Below are positions 36,496-44,724 of a DNA stretch of 64,000 nt, piece after piece. Position numbers and translations under genes: made by a program. Origin of the DNA: Rothia amarae (GTDB lineage: Bacteria > Actinomycetota > Actinomycetes > Actinomycetales > Micrococcaceae). Under the pieces are notes generated by a model. That model was not told where the DNA came from. It saw only the letters and a program-made list of their open reading frames with translations, and made no database searches. Each line of letters starts with the position of its first letter. The stretch's first letter is position 1. The stretch spans positions 868,001 through 932,000 of the forward strand of contig NZ_CP061538.1 of assembly GCF_014705945.2 (NCBI RefSeq). The letters are read 5' to 3'.

Positions 36496-37277
36496 GCTTG
36501 AAATTTAGTGAAAAAGCTCATCGCTATTGGATGGATGGCAAACCGGTGCGTGGAGCAACAACTCTTATCGGGAACGGCATCCCTAAGCCTGCGCTCATGC
36601 CGTGGGCTTGCAAGCTCATAGCCGAATGGGTTGAGGCTAACCCACTAGAGATTGAGCGGCTACGAGCATCAGAAAACCGTTACGAGCTAGTGAACACTCT
36701 CAAAGGTCTCCCGAATCAGAAGCGAGACACCGCAGGGTTGCGTGGTACAGCGATTCACGACATGGGCGAGAAATACCTTGCAGGTCTTGAAATTGAGATA
36801 CCGGAAGAGCATGAGTCTGAGGTCATGGGGCTGGCACGGTTCATTGAAGATATGAAACTTGTCCCCATGATTGTTGAGAAGTCTCTAGGGAACCGTGAGC
36901 ACTGGTATTCGGGGCGTGTTGATTTTATCGGCACGTCCCCGTTCCTGAATGATGGTGAGCCGGTTCTTATTGACTGGAAGACGTCGAACAATGTTTACGG
37001 TGACACGGCTTTGCAGTGCGCGGCTTATGCGCGGGCTGAGTTCTGGGTGACTGATGAAGACCCTGACACTGAGCACCCTATGCCGGATATTGCAGCGACC
37101 TATGTTGCTCATATAACCTCCAGCGGGGTTTATTTGCACCCTCTGGCGGCTAATCAAGTGGAGATAGATAAACACTTCACTGACTTTCTACACGCCGCTC
37201 ATACGGCAAAAAACGCTGAGACCCGCAAGGGCTACCTTGGGGAACCAATTTACACACCGGAAGGATTCAAAAAATGA
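36492..37277 (+). CDS. PD-(D/E)XK exonuclease (RecB/Cas4-like), recombination partner of RecT
   Basis: A 261-residue nuclease. Motifs: GLRGTAIHDMGEKYL (His-containing motif I), YSGRVDFIGTS (catalytic Asp), LIDWKTSNN (the D/E-x-K motif) and QCAAYARAEFW (Gln/Tyr motif). It should chew the 5' strand at double-strand ends so that the RecT-like protein, encoded directly downstream with 4 bases of overlap, can anneal the single strand. Confidence 0.85.
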   Translation: MSLKFSEKAHRYWMDGKPVRGATTLIGNGIPKPALMPWACKLIAEWVEANPLEIERLRASENRYELVNTLKGLPNQKRDTAGLRGTAIHDMGEKYLAGLEIEIPEEHESEVMGLARFIEDMKLVPMIVEKSLGNREHWYSGRVDFIGTSPFLNDGEPVLIDWKTSNNVYGDTALQCAAYARAEFWVTDEDPDTEHPMPDIAATYVAHITSSGVYLHPLAANQVEIDKHFTDFLHAAHTAKNAETRKGYLGEPIYTPEGFKK

Positions 37278-37978
37278 CAGAAATCGAAAAGGTTGAAGCA
37301 CACGAAATCACGCCAGTCCAGCCAACTAAGCCGGGCGATCTGGGCTATTTGCAGGAGTACGCGAAAGACCTCACTAGCGCGTACACGGTGGCTAAGACCA
37401 TCGCTAACACTTCTTTTACCCCGGCTCATTTCCGTGGGAAACCAGAAGAGGCGGCAACCGCGATGCTTTACGGTGGCGCGCTTGGGCTGAACCCGATTCA
37501 CGCTGTGAAAGGTATCTACGCGGTGCATGGTACACCGGCGCTATATGCGGACACTATGCTTGCTGTGGCTTTACAGGCTGGGCATCAAATTGAGCGTGTG
37601 GAAGCGACTGAGCAGATGGTGAAGTACCGCGCGAAGCGGCGCGGCTCGGACAACTGGCAGGAAGTTGTTTGGACTATCCAACGTGCTGAACGTGCTGGTT
37701 ACACGTCTAATAAGAAGTACCAGACTGATCCGATTGGGATGTTGTCTGCTAAGTGTAAGTCTGAGGCGGCGAAGCTTGTTGCTGCTGATGCGCTGATGGG
37801 TTTGTATTCGGTTGAGGATTTGGAGCTTGAAGAGCTTGATACGGCTGTTGTTTCTCAGCCTGAGCCGGTGAAGAAGCCTCGGAAAACTATCCAGCGGAAG
37901 CAGGTGAACGATGAACCAAATTCTGAACCCGGTGCAAGTCGAGCAGAAGATACTGGAAACGTCGAACAGGATAGCTAA
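37274..37978 (+). CDS. recT: RecT-family single-strand annealing protein
   Basis: 234 residues with the RecT/Che9c gp61-type core: YTVAKTIANTSFTPAHFRGK, AATAMLYGGALGLNPIHAVK, GIYAVHGTPALYADTMLAVA and KYQTDPIGMLSAKCKSEAAK. The C-terminal tail is basic. It works with the upstream exonuclease in phage recombination. Its last 68 bases overlap the next gene in another frame. Confidence 0.88.
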   Translation: MTEIEKVEAHEITPVQPTKPGDLGYLQEYAKDLTSAYTVAKTIANTSFTPAHFRGKPEEAATAMLYGGALGLNPIHAVKGIYAVHGTPALYADTMLAVALQAGHQIERVEATEQMVKYRAKRRGSDNWQEVVWTIQRAERAGYTSNKKYQTDPIGMLSAKCKSEAAKLVAADALMGLYSVEDLELEELDTAVVSQPEPVKKPRKTIQRKQVNDEPNSEPGASRAEDTGNVEQDS

Positions 37979-38267
37979 GAGCGCGGGGGAGTGCGACAGG
38001 CGCTACCGCGCTTTCCTGGCGGCTGAGAGAGCATACGAGCAGGCTTACGCGGGGGCTTATATGTCTTTTGAGGGGCCGCAGCAGGAGAAACGGTACGCGG
38101 CTGTGCGTGCGACGGCTGCTGAGAAGGAGGCGTTAGATGTTGCTGATGCGGCTTATCGGTATGCTGACCGGCTGGCTAGGTCTTTGCAAGCGGAGCTTAT
38201 GTCTTATCAGAGTGTGAATCGTTCGGTGTTGGCGACGTATTCTGCGGCGGGGGTTGGTGAACGGTGA
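37911..38267 (+). CDS. hypothetical helical protein downstream of RecT
   Basis: 118 residues, Ala/Arg-rich helices (AGECDRRYRAFLAAERAYEQAY). It begins inside recT (68-base overlap, shifted frame) and overlaps the HNH gene by 4 bases. Confidence 0.6.
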   Translation: MNQILNPVQVEQKILETSNRIAKSAGECDRRYRAFLAAERAYEQAYAGAYMSFEGPQQEKRYAAVRATAAEKEALDVADAAYRYADRLARSLQAELMSYQSVNRSVLATYSAAGVGER

Positions 38268-38641
38268 GCAGGGTTAGTAAGAAAGTCACTGACCTTGTTT
38301 ACCGGCGTGACCGGGGGCTGTGCCTGCATTGCGGTTCGTCTGACGTGACTATCCAGCACCGGAAGAATGTGGGCGCTGGTGGAGCTAAGAAAGATTCACC
38401 GCTTCACCAGCCAGCTAACTTGATTCTGCTGTGCGGTGCTTACAATGCGCTTATCGAGTCAGACCCGCGTGAGGCTTCCATTGCCCGGTTTTATGGGTGG
38501 AAGATACGCACTATCCTTCAAGCTTACGAAGAGCCGGTGTTCGATGTGAGCACGGGGTTTTGGTACAGGTTGGGGGACACGGGTTCGCGGGCTATCACAG
38601 ACGTTGTTAAAGATTTTAGAGAGATGGACGCTTCCTTTTAG
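38264..38641 (+). CDS. HNH-type nuclease-like protein
   Basis: A 125-residue protein with the pattern RRDRGLCLHCGSSDVTIQHRKNVGAGG, that is a CxxC followed by His, as in small phage HNH proteins. The second half (ANLILLCGAYNALIES) has lost the later zinc and His ligands seen in full HNH enzymes, so catalytic competence is uncertain. GTG start. Confidence 0.65.
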   Translation: MSRVSKKVTDLVYRRDRGLCLHCGSSDVTIQHRKNVGAGGAKKDSPLHQPANLILLCGAYNALIESDPREASIARFYGWKIRTILQAYEEPVFDVSTGFWYRLGDTGSRAITDVVKDFREMDASF

Positions 38642-38652
38642 GGGGCGTCTTT
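38627..38652 (+). terminator. hairpin terminator after the HNH-like gene
   Basis: GACGC (38627-38631) pairs with GCGTC (38645-38649), with inner CC/GG pairs, followed by TTTTACT. It overlaps the HNH-like stop codon. Confidence 0.6.
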
Positions 38653-38678
38653 TACTATACCCAAAGGAAAGAAAGAAA

Positions 38679-39458
38679 ATGACTGAGCTTCACTACAAAC
38701 TAACTGAAGAAACAAAAATCAACGCCTATGGTGTGAAACTGCACCGCATCGAAGCAACCAAAGATTTGCCCCGCTTTGTGGTTTCTGCTGGCGATAAGGG
38801 TGGATGGGTAGAGGACACGAAGAATCTCGGTAACGCTTGGGTGTTCGGCGACGCTGAGGTGTACGGCGACGCTCGGGTGTCCGGTAACGCTGAGGTGTCC
38901 GGTAACGCTCGGGTGTCCGGTAACGCTTGGGTGTCCGGTAACGCTTGGGTGTCCGGTAACGCTTGGGTGTCCGGTAACGCTTGGGTGTACGGCGACGCTT
39001 GGGTGTCCGGTAACGCTGAGGTGTACGGCGACGCTCGGGTGTCCGGTAACGCTGAGGTGTACGGCGACGCTCGGGTGTCCGGTAACGCTGAGGTGTACGG
39101 CGACGCTCGGGTGTCCGGTAACGCTTGGGTGTCCGGTAACGCTGAGGTGTACGGCGACGCTCGGGTGTCCGGTAACGCTGAGGTGTACGGCGACGCTCGG
39201 GTGTCCGGCGACGCTGACTACATCTACATGACTACATGCACCACAAACACACTAATGACTACTCTTTTCCGTGAAAAAGATGGTGGGCACACTATCCAGA
39301 TGGGTTGCTGGCGTGGCACTGTCCAAGAGTTACGGGCGCTTTTTGAGTCTGGTTCTTGGGTTGAGACTGAGGGCGCGGATGTGGAACGTTTGCGTCCTGA
39401 GATGTTGGCGCTTACGTCGATGTTTGAGGCGCGTGTGAAGTCTTGGGAGGAAAGTTAG
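38679..39458 (+). CDS. hexapeptide-repeat beta-helix protein
   Basis: A 259-residue protein from ATG 38679 (after AAAGGAAAG; the frame is open upstream inside the HNH-like gene). Residues 1-51 form a head domain (YKLTEETKINAYGVKLHRIE). Residues 52-177 are 21 tandem hexapeptides of the type NA(W/E/R)V(S/Y)G and DA(R/E/W)V(S/Y)G, predicted to coil into a left-handed parallel beta-helix. The tail (about 185-259) is globular. Such repeat proteins occur in many phages without known function. Terminators flank it on both sides, so it may be a separately transcribed accessory gene. Confidence 0.75.
   Translation: MTELHYKLTEETKINAYGVKLHRIEATKDLPRFVVSAGDKGGWVEDTKNLGNAWVFGDAEVYGDARVSGNAEVSGNARVSGNAWVSGNAWVSGNAWVSGNAWVYGDAWVSGNAEVYGDARVSGNAEVYGDARVSGNAEVYGDARVSGNAWVSGNAEVYGDARVSGNAEVYGDARVSGDADYIYMTTCTTNTLMTTLFREKDGGHTIQMGCWRGTVQELRALFESGSWVETEGADVERLRPEMLALTSMFEARVKSWEES
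38832..39209 (+). repeat. 21 tandem 18-bp repeats inside the hexapeptide protein gene
   Basis: Each unit is GGTAACGCT or GGCGACGCT followed by TGG/GAG/CGG and GTGTCC or GTGTAC. Units are nearly identical at the base level, including silent positions, which points to recent copy-number change by slippage or recombination. All changes stay in frame. Confidence 0.95.
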
Positions 39459-39481
39459 GGCGCTCTAGGTGGCGTCCTTTT
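39458..39481 (+). terminator. hairpin terminator after the repeat-protein gene
   Basis: GGGCGC (39458-39463) pairs with GCGTCC (39472-39477, one G-U) and TTTTCT follows. The same CTATACCC sequence trails it as after 38652. Confidence 0.55.
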
Positions 39482-39504
39482 CTATACCCCTGAAAGGAGG
39501 GAAT

Positions 39505-40314
39505 ATGAGCAACGAAGCAATCACATGGGCTTTCGGTTTACGGCTCCCTATGAATGAAAAATTCGTGCTCGTAGCACTTGCAGACTATGCAGACGATGAA
39601 CACTCTTGTTTTCCATCTGTCAATAAGACTTCTGAGCGAGTTGGGGTTACCCCGCCTACCGTTAGAAAGCTAGTTTCAAAGCTCGCTGAGCGTGGGTTGG
39701 TGGAAGTCCAGTCGAGGGAACACCCGCATGGCGGGAGCATGTCGAACAGGTACATTCTTGCGGTTGGCAAAACGCTGGATGAATGCCGTCCAACCTCAGT
39801 GAATGGAGGGGGGTTAGATTCTTACCCCCCTGCGAATCTGGCGAGGGAGGGGGGTAAATCTGTCACAGGGGGAGGGGTTAGTTCGTCGCAGGGGGAGGGT
39901 AAAGCGGTCTTTAGTACAGTAACCCTCAATGAACCCTCAAATAACCCAAAGACTAACCTTGTTGGCGCGCGGAGCGCACCCAAAGGGCAAAGAGTCACGG
40001 AAGATTTCATGCCAGCCCAAAAACACATCGACAAAATACGACGAATGAAACCTGGGCTGAACCTCGAAGTCGAGCACACCAAGTTCATAAACTACTGGCT
40101 CAGCAAAACAGGTAAGGACGCAACCAAGCTTGACTGGGGACGAACCTGGGAAAACTGGATGCTAACCGCAAAAGAGGAACGCCCCCAGGACTACAAGCCT
40201 GGATATCAAAAACGTCTTGAATACAACACACACCGTTTCACCCAGAAGTACCAGCCAGAGAATCCGCTCAACCAGCCTGGATCCATATTCGCCATTGAAA
40301 GGGGCACAGAATGA
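39505..40314 (+). CDS. phage replication initiation protein (helix-turn-helix, O/DnaD-like)
   Basis: A 269-residue protein from ATG 39505 after GAAAGGAGG. The N-terminal winged helix (about 10-90, PSVNKTSERVGVTPPTVRKL) binds DNA. The linker is Gly-rich. The C-terminal DnaT-like segment (HTKFINYWLSKTGKDATKL then WGRTWENWML) is typical of replisome organisers that load the helicase. The downstream gene overlaps by 4 bases and may be the loader. Confidence 0.75.
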   Translation: MSNEAITWAFGLRLPMNEKFVLVALADYADDEHSCFPSVNKTSERVGVTPPTVRKLVSKLAERGLVEVQSREHPHGGSMSNRYILAVGKTLDECRPTSVNGGGLDSYPPANLAREGGKSVTGGGVSSSQGEGKAVFSTVTLNEPSNNPKTNLVGARSAPKGQRVTEDFMPAQKHIDKIRRMKPGLNLEVEHTKFINYWLSKTGKDATKLDWGRTWENWMLTAKEERPQDYKPGYQKRLEYNTHRFTQKYQPENPLNQPGSIFAIERGTE

Positions 40315-40730
40315 ATCTTCCAGAGACAGAGGCTTTCTTGATTTGGCTCAACCAGATTGACCCACGCGTAGAACCTAACGACGCTTCGGCTGAGGCATGG
40401 CAGCGGGCGCTTGCTAAGTACCCTGCTGCTTTGTGCCGTGAAGTGGCGCTGGATTGGACTGCTAAGAATAGTGGCGCTCCCCGTCCGGCTCCTATCCGCG
40501 ATTTGGTGAAGTCGCAGTGGGAGCATCATCTTCGGCTTGAATCTCGCAAGATACTAACGAATGATCCTACGAAGATTAGCTTTCAGGAGTTCAAGAAGCG
40601 TAATCCTGGGCGTGCTCTTGCCGCCTATCAGGAGGGGTATAGGCAGACGCATGGGTGTGATGACCCTAGCCCGCCTGAGTGGACTCGTGATGATAGTTCG
40701 GCTTCGATTTTGAAGTCTATGAAGTTTTGA
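40311..40730 (+). CDS. putative replication accessory protein
   Basis: 139 residues; helical, with ASAEAWQRALAKYPAALCRE, as seen in small proteins that follow phage initiators. No ATPase motif. Its stop codon lies in the terminator at 40728-40754. Confidence 0.5.
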   Translation: MNLPETEAFLIWLNQIDPRVEPNDASAEAWQRALAKYPAALCREVALDWTAKNSGAPRPAPIRDLVKSQWEHHLRLESRKILTNDPTKISFQEFKKRNPGRALAAYQEGYRQTHGCDDPSPPEWTRDDSSASILKSMKF

Positions 40731-40754
40731 CCGTCATGTGGCGGTCATTTTTTA
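40728..40754 (+). terminator. Rho-independent terminator after the replication module
   Basis: TGACCG (40728-40733) pairs with CGGTCA (40742-40747), followed by TTTTTT. Confidence 0.8.
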
Positions 40755-40852
40755 TGCCCTGAAACGCCCGCCATTAACCCGTACAGCCCCGTACACGCTC
40801 CCAGCGAGTGATTGGCAGGGCGAACATTTTTAAACGCTTAGAAAGGAAAAAC

Positions 40853-41038
40853 ATGCCAACCCTCTACCGCGACCCAACCTTTAGACACTTCCAACCACCA
40901 GAAGACACCCAAACATGCACACAATGCGAAGCACCCGTACTCGACACCGACGTACCAACCGGGCACGAGCCGATCTGCTTCCACTGCCAAACACTCTTAG
41001 GGGAGGGATCATGCGAACCTGCCGACACTGCGGGGTAG
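40853..41038 (+). CDS. small zinc-ribbon protein
   Basis: 61 residues from ATG 40853 after GAAAGGAAAAAC. Two CxxC knuckles (CTQC, CFHC) flank an acidic loop. The C-terminus overlaps the next zinc protein. Confidence 0.6.
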   Translation: MPTLYRDPTFRHFQPPEDTQTCTQCEAPVLDTDVPTGHEPICFHCQTLLGEGSCEPADTAG

Positions 41039-41523
41039 AAATACCCGCTGAGGCGCACAAACAAAAGATGTATTGCACGAAAGAATGCAAAGCTAAACAA
41101 GCAAGCGCGCTCTCTAAGGAGCGCTACCGTGCCGCGCACCCTGTAGATCACCAGCCTTGCCAGCATTGCGGCGGGGTAATCCCGGAGGGTAAGCGGCGTG
41201 GCTCTAAATACTGCTCTAAAAAGTGCTATTGGGGTAGTGGCGCGGGTAGAGCAAAAGAGCGTCGCCACGCGGAACCTAAGCCCTTCAAGCCTTGTGGCTG
41301 GTGTGGTGAAGCTATCCCCTCTGGGAGATGGATGTACTGCTCGGACCGGTGTATGCACAGCTATCACAACCGGACTTACTTGGCGCGGCGTGCTGATGCT
41401 GAGCCGGTGAAGCGTATCAGGTACGGGCTTGACCCCGCTTTGGCGCGATTTATGGCTTCACGCTCTAGTGGCGCTGAGGCTCGCAGATTCATTCAGGAAA
41501 ACAAAATGAAAGTAGGAAAGTAA
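41011..41523 (+). CDS. triple zinc-finger protein
   Basis: 170 residues from ATG 41011 (GGGAGG upstream; the frame is open further back). Three repeats of a CxxC ... YC(x)3C unit: CRHCG..YCTKEC, CQHCG..YCSKKC and CGWCG..YCSDRC. A basic C-terminus follows. Nucleic-acid binding is likely. It ends directly before the Tat-signal gene. Confidence 0.65.
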   Translation: MRTCRHCGVEIPAEAHKQKMYCTKECKAKQASALSKERYRAAHPVDHQPCQHCGGVIPEGKRRGSKYCSKKCYWGSGAGRAKERRHAEPKPFKPCGWCGEAIPSGRWMYCSDRCMHSYHNRTYLARRADAEPVKRIRYGLDPALARFMASRSSGAEARRFIQENKMKVGK

Positions 41524-41892
41524 ATGACTATCAACCGGCGAAACCTCGTCAAAGGCGCTGCATGGAGCGCGCCTGCAATCCTAGCCACCGCGACCGTCCC
41601 GGCTTACGCAGCGTCGCAGACCTGCAACAGTAGCCTCGCCCTGGTGAAGCAGGAGTCGGTGGCGGGGGAGTACACCCTCACCGGGTACATGGAAGGCAAC
41701 CTTGAGGGGCTGACACTGACCGGGCAGTTCCAGAACCTACCAGACCCAACCAACTGGCAGATCAACGACCGAGTCGCGGTTTATACCGGCACCCAGGACT
41801 ACCTTTTCTTCACCGCAACCACCACCGCCACAAAGGCCACCATCGGCGGGAAATGCGCGACCACCGTTGCCGCAACCAAGGAGAAAAACTAA
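41524..41892 (+). CDS. secreted protein with a twin-arginine signal
   Basis: 122 residues. The N-terminus NRRNLVKGAAWSAPAILATA ending VPAYAAS is a textbook Tat signal peptide with an AxA cleavage site near residue 30. The mature part (about 90 residues) is beta-rich with two Cys residues (QTCNSSLAL, GKCATTV) that could form a disulfide outside. A folded secreted protein in the early region of a phage is unusual and suggests lysogenic conversion or acquisition from the host. It overlaps the next ATG by one base. Confidence 0.7.
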   Translation: MTINRRNLVKGAAWSAPAILATATVPAYAASQTCNSSLALVKQESVAGEYTLTGYMEGNLEGLTLTGQFQNLPDPTNWQINDRVAVYTGTQDYLFFTATTTATKATIGGKCATTVAATKEKN

Positions 41893-42449
41893 TGAGCAAC
41901 AACGAATACCCCGCAGAACTTTTTGAAACTACTTACGCCTGCGCGGTAGACCCTAATTCAATGGAGGCACTGCACCGGAAACTTGGTTATGACCTTGGCA
42001 AGAAGCACGCCCTGGCTGATACCGGCGACTGGCATAACCTCACGGGAGCTATCAAGGCTGGTGAGCCTATCGACTTTGAGAAGCTAGACGGTCAGAAAGT
42101 GCGAATCACTAATGGTCAATCTTCCGCGGAGTCAAAAATATACCGGAATGAATACTATCTGATAGATAGACCAACCGGGTGGTACTGCATGTTTGGTGAT
42201 GCTTTCAGGGACGCCTGGAAAGGTTCGGATGGCTGGACTCTTTGGCTTGACGGTGAAATCCCCATGAAGAAACAAACCGCTGACACTCTGCCATTTGGGA
42301 CTAGTTTCAAAGACTCTCACGGGCATGAGTACGTTGTTGTGGCTTATGGGAGGGTGCAAGCCCTTTATGGGAACTGCAACGTGACACCGGCGAAAAACAT
42401 TGTTGTCGTTGAGGTTTTTGGCATGTACGGGCAGAAAGAGAGCGAATAA
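41892..42449 (+). CDS. hypothetical phage protein
   Basis: 185 residues from ATG 41892. Contains HRKLGYDLGKKHALADTGDW and a C-terminal beta domain (GHEYVVVAYGRVQALYGNC). No signal peptide and no known family. Confidence 0.55.
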   Translation: MSNNEYPAELFETTYACAVDPNSMEALHRKLGYDLGKKHALADTGDWHNLTGAIKAGEPIDFEKLDGQKVRITNGQSSAESKIYRNEYYLIDRPTGWYCMFGDAFRDAWKGSDGWTLWLDGEIPMKKQTADTLPFGTSFKDSHGHEYVVVAYGRVQALYGNCNVTPAKNIVVVEVFGMYGQKESE

Positions 42450-42653
42450 ATGAAGCTACCTAAAACAGTGAAAATTTGCGGCGGAGAATACGAAGTAACC
42501 GCGTCCTGCTGTGGTGAGGGGGCTAAACTGCTCACTACTTTTTCGTCGCGCCAGCAAGCTGATGAAGCACGGCTAGACCATCTGGACATGTTCCATGATG
42601 ATGATAACCCGGCTGAACCTGAGATTTTAGACTTCACGAAAGAGAGCGAATAA
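42450..42653 (+). CDS. small hypothetical protein
   Basis: 67 residues: beta N-terminus (KTVKICGGEYEVTASCCG) with three Cys residues, acidic tail. Directly abuts its neighbours in a compact operon. Its last codons (KESE) repeat those of the preceding gene. Confidence 0.5.
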   Translation: MKLPKTVKICGGEYEVTASCCGEGAKLLTTFSSRQQADEARLDHLDMFHDDDNPAEPEILDFTKESE

Positions 42654-42824
42654 ATGAAGCTAACAATAACCATCACGAACACATCTGAAGGTTGGAATGT
42701 TCAAGCCACAGAAGAATTGCAAGATGATACGACTTTTACGGATCGTATTGCGGCACTTTCTTTCGCCCGCAATGTCATCGAAAAAGCAGAGAAAAAAATA
42801 TTAGATAAGGCTATCAATGACTGA
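42654..42824 (+). CDS. small hypothetical protein (56 aa)
   Basis: The ATG directly follows the previous stop. MKLTITITNTSEGWNVQA then a helix (DRIAALSFARNVIEKAEKK). An alpha/beta mini-domain; overlaps the next ORF by 8 bases. Confidence 0.5.
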   Translation: MKLTITITNTSEGWNVQATEELQDDTTFTDRIAALSFARNVIEKAEKKILDKAIND

Positions 42825-42996
42825 GTACACGCGAGAGCTTTCTAAAGACATCCTGGAACGCCTACAAACCCAGAGGATAGTAGGGAATCAGACGGGTGCA
42901 TCGCAAGCAGATGTGAGCATTACCGAAGCTCTAACCCTGCTCGCTGAGATTGAGCGGTTACAGGCTGAACTCAAAACCGCTAAGGAAGCGGCATGA
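42817..42996 (+). CDS. small helical protein (59 aa)
   Basis: ATG 42817, 59 codons. The coiled C-terminus reads EALTLLAEIERLQAELKTAKE. Overlaps the next gene by ATGA. Confidence 0.5.
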   Translation: MTEYTRELSKDILERLQTQRIVGNQTGASQADVSITEALTLLAEIERLQAELKTAKEAA

Positions 42997-43253
42997 GCGT
43001 CCGGTGTGAAGCTCACATAGCTACCCCTAATGGTCACGTTTTCTATACCTCTGACCACCCAATAGCAGACGGCATGACCCTCGAAGAGTACCTGCACTAC
43101 ATCAGGTATGAGCGCACACTCTACACCCCGGGGGAGCACGCCACATACACGGTGGACTGGCCCCAGGAAAACATCGTCGTGGAAACCTGCAAGCGTGACG
43201 GGACAGTAACGACCCGCCGGTTCTACGACCCCGACCAACCCGAACTCTTCTAA
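42993..43253 (+). CDS. hypothetical phage protein
   Basis: 86 residues, beta-rich (CEAHIATPNGHVFYTSD). The C-rich coding strand differs from the late genes. No family recognised. Confidence 0.5.
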   Translation: MSVRCEAHIATPNGHVFYTSDHPIADGMTLEEYLHYIRYERTLYTPGEHATYTVDWPQENIVVETCKRDGTVTTRRFYDPDQPELF

Positions 43254-43266
43254 AGGAAGGAGAGAA

Positions 43267-43749
43267 ATGCGAATCACGCAGAAACAGCGAGAAGAACAGC
43301 TCAGCCTCTGGCAAGAAGAACTCACCCGGCTAGAACAGCTCGACGGGGCAGACCTCACCAGGGCAGGTAAATCAATGCTCGCACACCAGATACTCACAGC
43401 ACGCCAAAACATCGAGTACTTGGAGGCGGGCACCGTGGACGGTGAGACCTGGGAGGCGCCCACACCTCAGAAACAACCCGTGCCGAGTGTGGAGGAAAAA
43501 CGGCGTAAAGCCACCTGGAAACTACAAAACGCCCGGCAGAGAGGAAGAAGGCACGCGGCACTAGCCGAAACCAGCAACCCCCCTGAGACGCGCCTAGACC
43601 CAGGCGAGCTATCCATCCCAGGGCGCGCCGGTAAGAGCTTAAATCGTGACCTCGACCAGCTTAAAAAGCACCGCTATCACCTTGACCGGGTACACCACTA
43701 CCGGAGACAAGAGCAAAAAGCATTAGAAGCATTGGAGAAACTGAAATGA
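43267..43749 (+). CDS. hypothetical coiled-coil protein
   Basis: 160 residues with helices at both ends (QREEQLSLWQEELTRLEQL and RHHAL/YHLDRVHHYRRQ-type basic segments). Start after AAAGGAAGGAGAG. Overlaps the MazG-like gene by 4 bases. Confidence 0.5.
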   Translation: MRITQKQREEQLSLWQEELTRLEQLDGADLTRAGKSMLAHQILTARQNIEYLEAGTVDGETWEAPTPQKQPVPSVEEKRRKATWKLQNARQRGRRHAALAETSNPPETRLDPGELSIPGRAGKSLNRDLDQLKKHRYHLDRVHHYRRQEQKALEALEKLK

Positions 43750-44261
43750 ACCTATCTGATTATCAGGCGCGTGCCCTTGAAACCGCGCTACCCACCGCGC
43801 TCACACCGGACTATCTTGTCCCGATGATTGTGGGTGAGGTAGGGGAACTATTCGGCGCACTGGCAAAATCAGTCCGAGACGAATGGGACGAAGAACGCAC
43901 GTGCAAGACTCTAACTAAAGAATACGGGGATGTCGCTTGGGGCGTAGCGGTACTCATGCGCCAAGAGAAGCTAGTCCCATTCCCTGCAGCAACCTCAGAA
44001 TTTGGTGCAGACCCCGAAGACTTCCCCGATGACCGCATCGAGGCAATGGCAATGCTCAACCATGCGTCGCTAACCATCATGGAGCGAGTACAGAAAAAGC
44101 AATCCATCCTACTCCTGGTGCGCATCCTATGGACGATGCTCATGGACTACTGCGAGCTCGTCACTGGCTCGTCTTTTGACGAGGTGCTGGAAGCTAACCT
44201 TGCGAAACTCGCTGACCGTAAACAGCGCGGCGTAATCGGCGGGAGCGGCGATGAGCGATAA
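43746..44261 (+). CDS. MazG-like nucleotide pyrophosphohydrolase
   Basis: 171 residues with the helical MazG core: VGEVGELFGALAKSVRDEWD gives the E-x-x-E metal site and LTKEYGDVAWGVAVL the second acidic pair. Phage MazG proteins hydrolyse NTPs or alarmones to alter host metabolism. Encoded beside a DUF3310 protein. Confidence 0.72.
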   Translation: MNLSDYQARALETALPTALTPDYLVPMIVGEVGELFGALAKSVRDEWDEERTCKTLTKEYGDVAWGVAVLMRQEKLVPFPAATSEFGADPEDFPDDRIEAMAMLNHASLTIMERVQKKQSILLLVRILWTMLMDYCELVTGSSFDEVLEANLAKLADRKQRGVIGGSGDER

Positions 44262-44724
44262 GCACGAAACCTTTATCGACACCGTAAACCACCCACAGCA
44301 CTACACTTCGCACCCGTCAGGTATCGAATGCTGGCAAGTCATCAAACACCTGCCTAAAGAGCTTGCCGACGTTATCAAATACCTGTGGCGAACTGACCTG
44401 AAAAACGGTGCAGAGGATATCCGAAAAGCGGTCTGGTATCTCAATGAGAACGGGTACATCACTTTTCAGATACTTCAGAAGTGTAAGGAAATCTTTGAAG
44501 AAAACGCTATCTACGCAGAGATCGCGTGGAGCTTTGAAAAAGTAGACATAACCCCGACGAACAACCAACTTGCGATTGGCCGGAAGGTTGGGCGCACGAT
44601 ACTTGGTGATGCTTTGGGGCTTATCATGTCTGGCGTGAACGGGTCTGAGCTGAATGATTTTCTTCAAGATGCTTACGCGCTGAAGAATCGAATCAACGAA
44701 GAACTAGAGAAAGAAGAAAACTAA
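44251..44724 (+). CDS. DUF3310 phage protein
   Basis: 157 residues. The first 70 match DUF3310 (VNHPQHYTSHPSGIECWQV, LADVIKYLWRTDLKNG), common beside nucleotide-metabolism genes in phages. The remaining helical tail is specific. Overlaps MazG-like by 11 bases and the HNH gene by one. Confidence 0.8.
   Translation: MSDKHETFIDTVNHPQHYTSHPSGIECWQVIKHLPKELADVIKYLWRTDLKNGAEDIRKAVWYLNENGYITFQILQKCKEIFEENAIYAEIAWSFEKVDITPTNNQLAIGRKVGRTILGDALGLIMSGVNGSELNDFLQDAYALKNRINEELEKEEN

Noticed and set aside
38832-39209. CRISPR-like regularly spaced repeats
   Set aside because: The 18-bp units are tandem with no spacers and encode in-frame hexapeptides.
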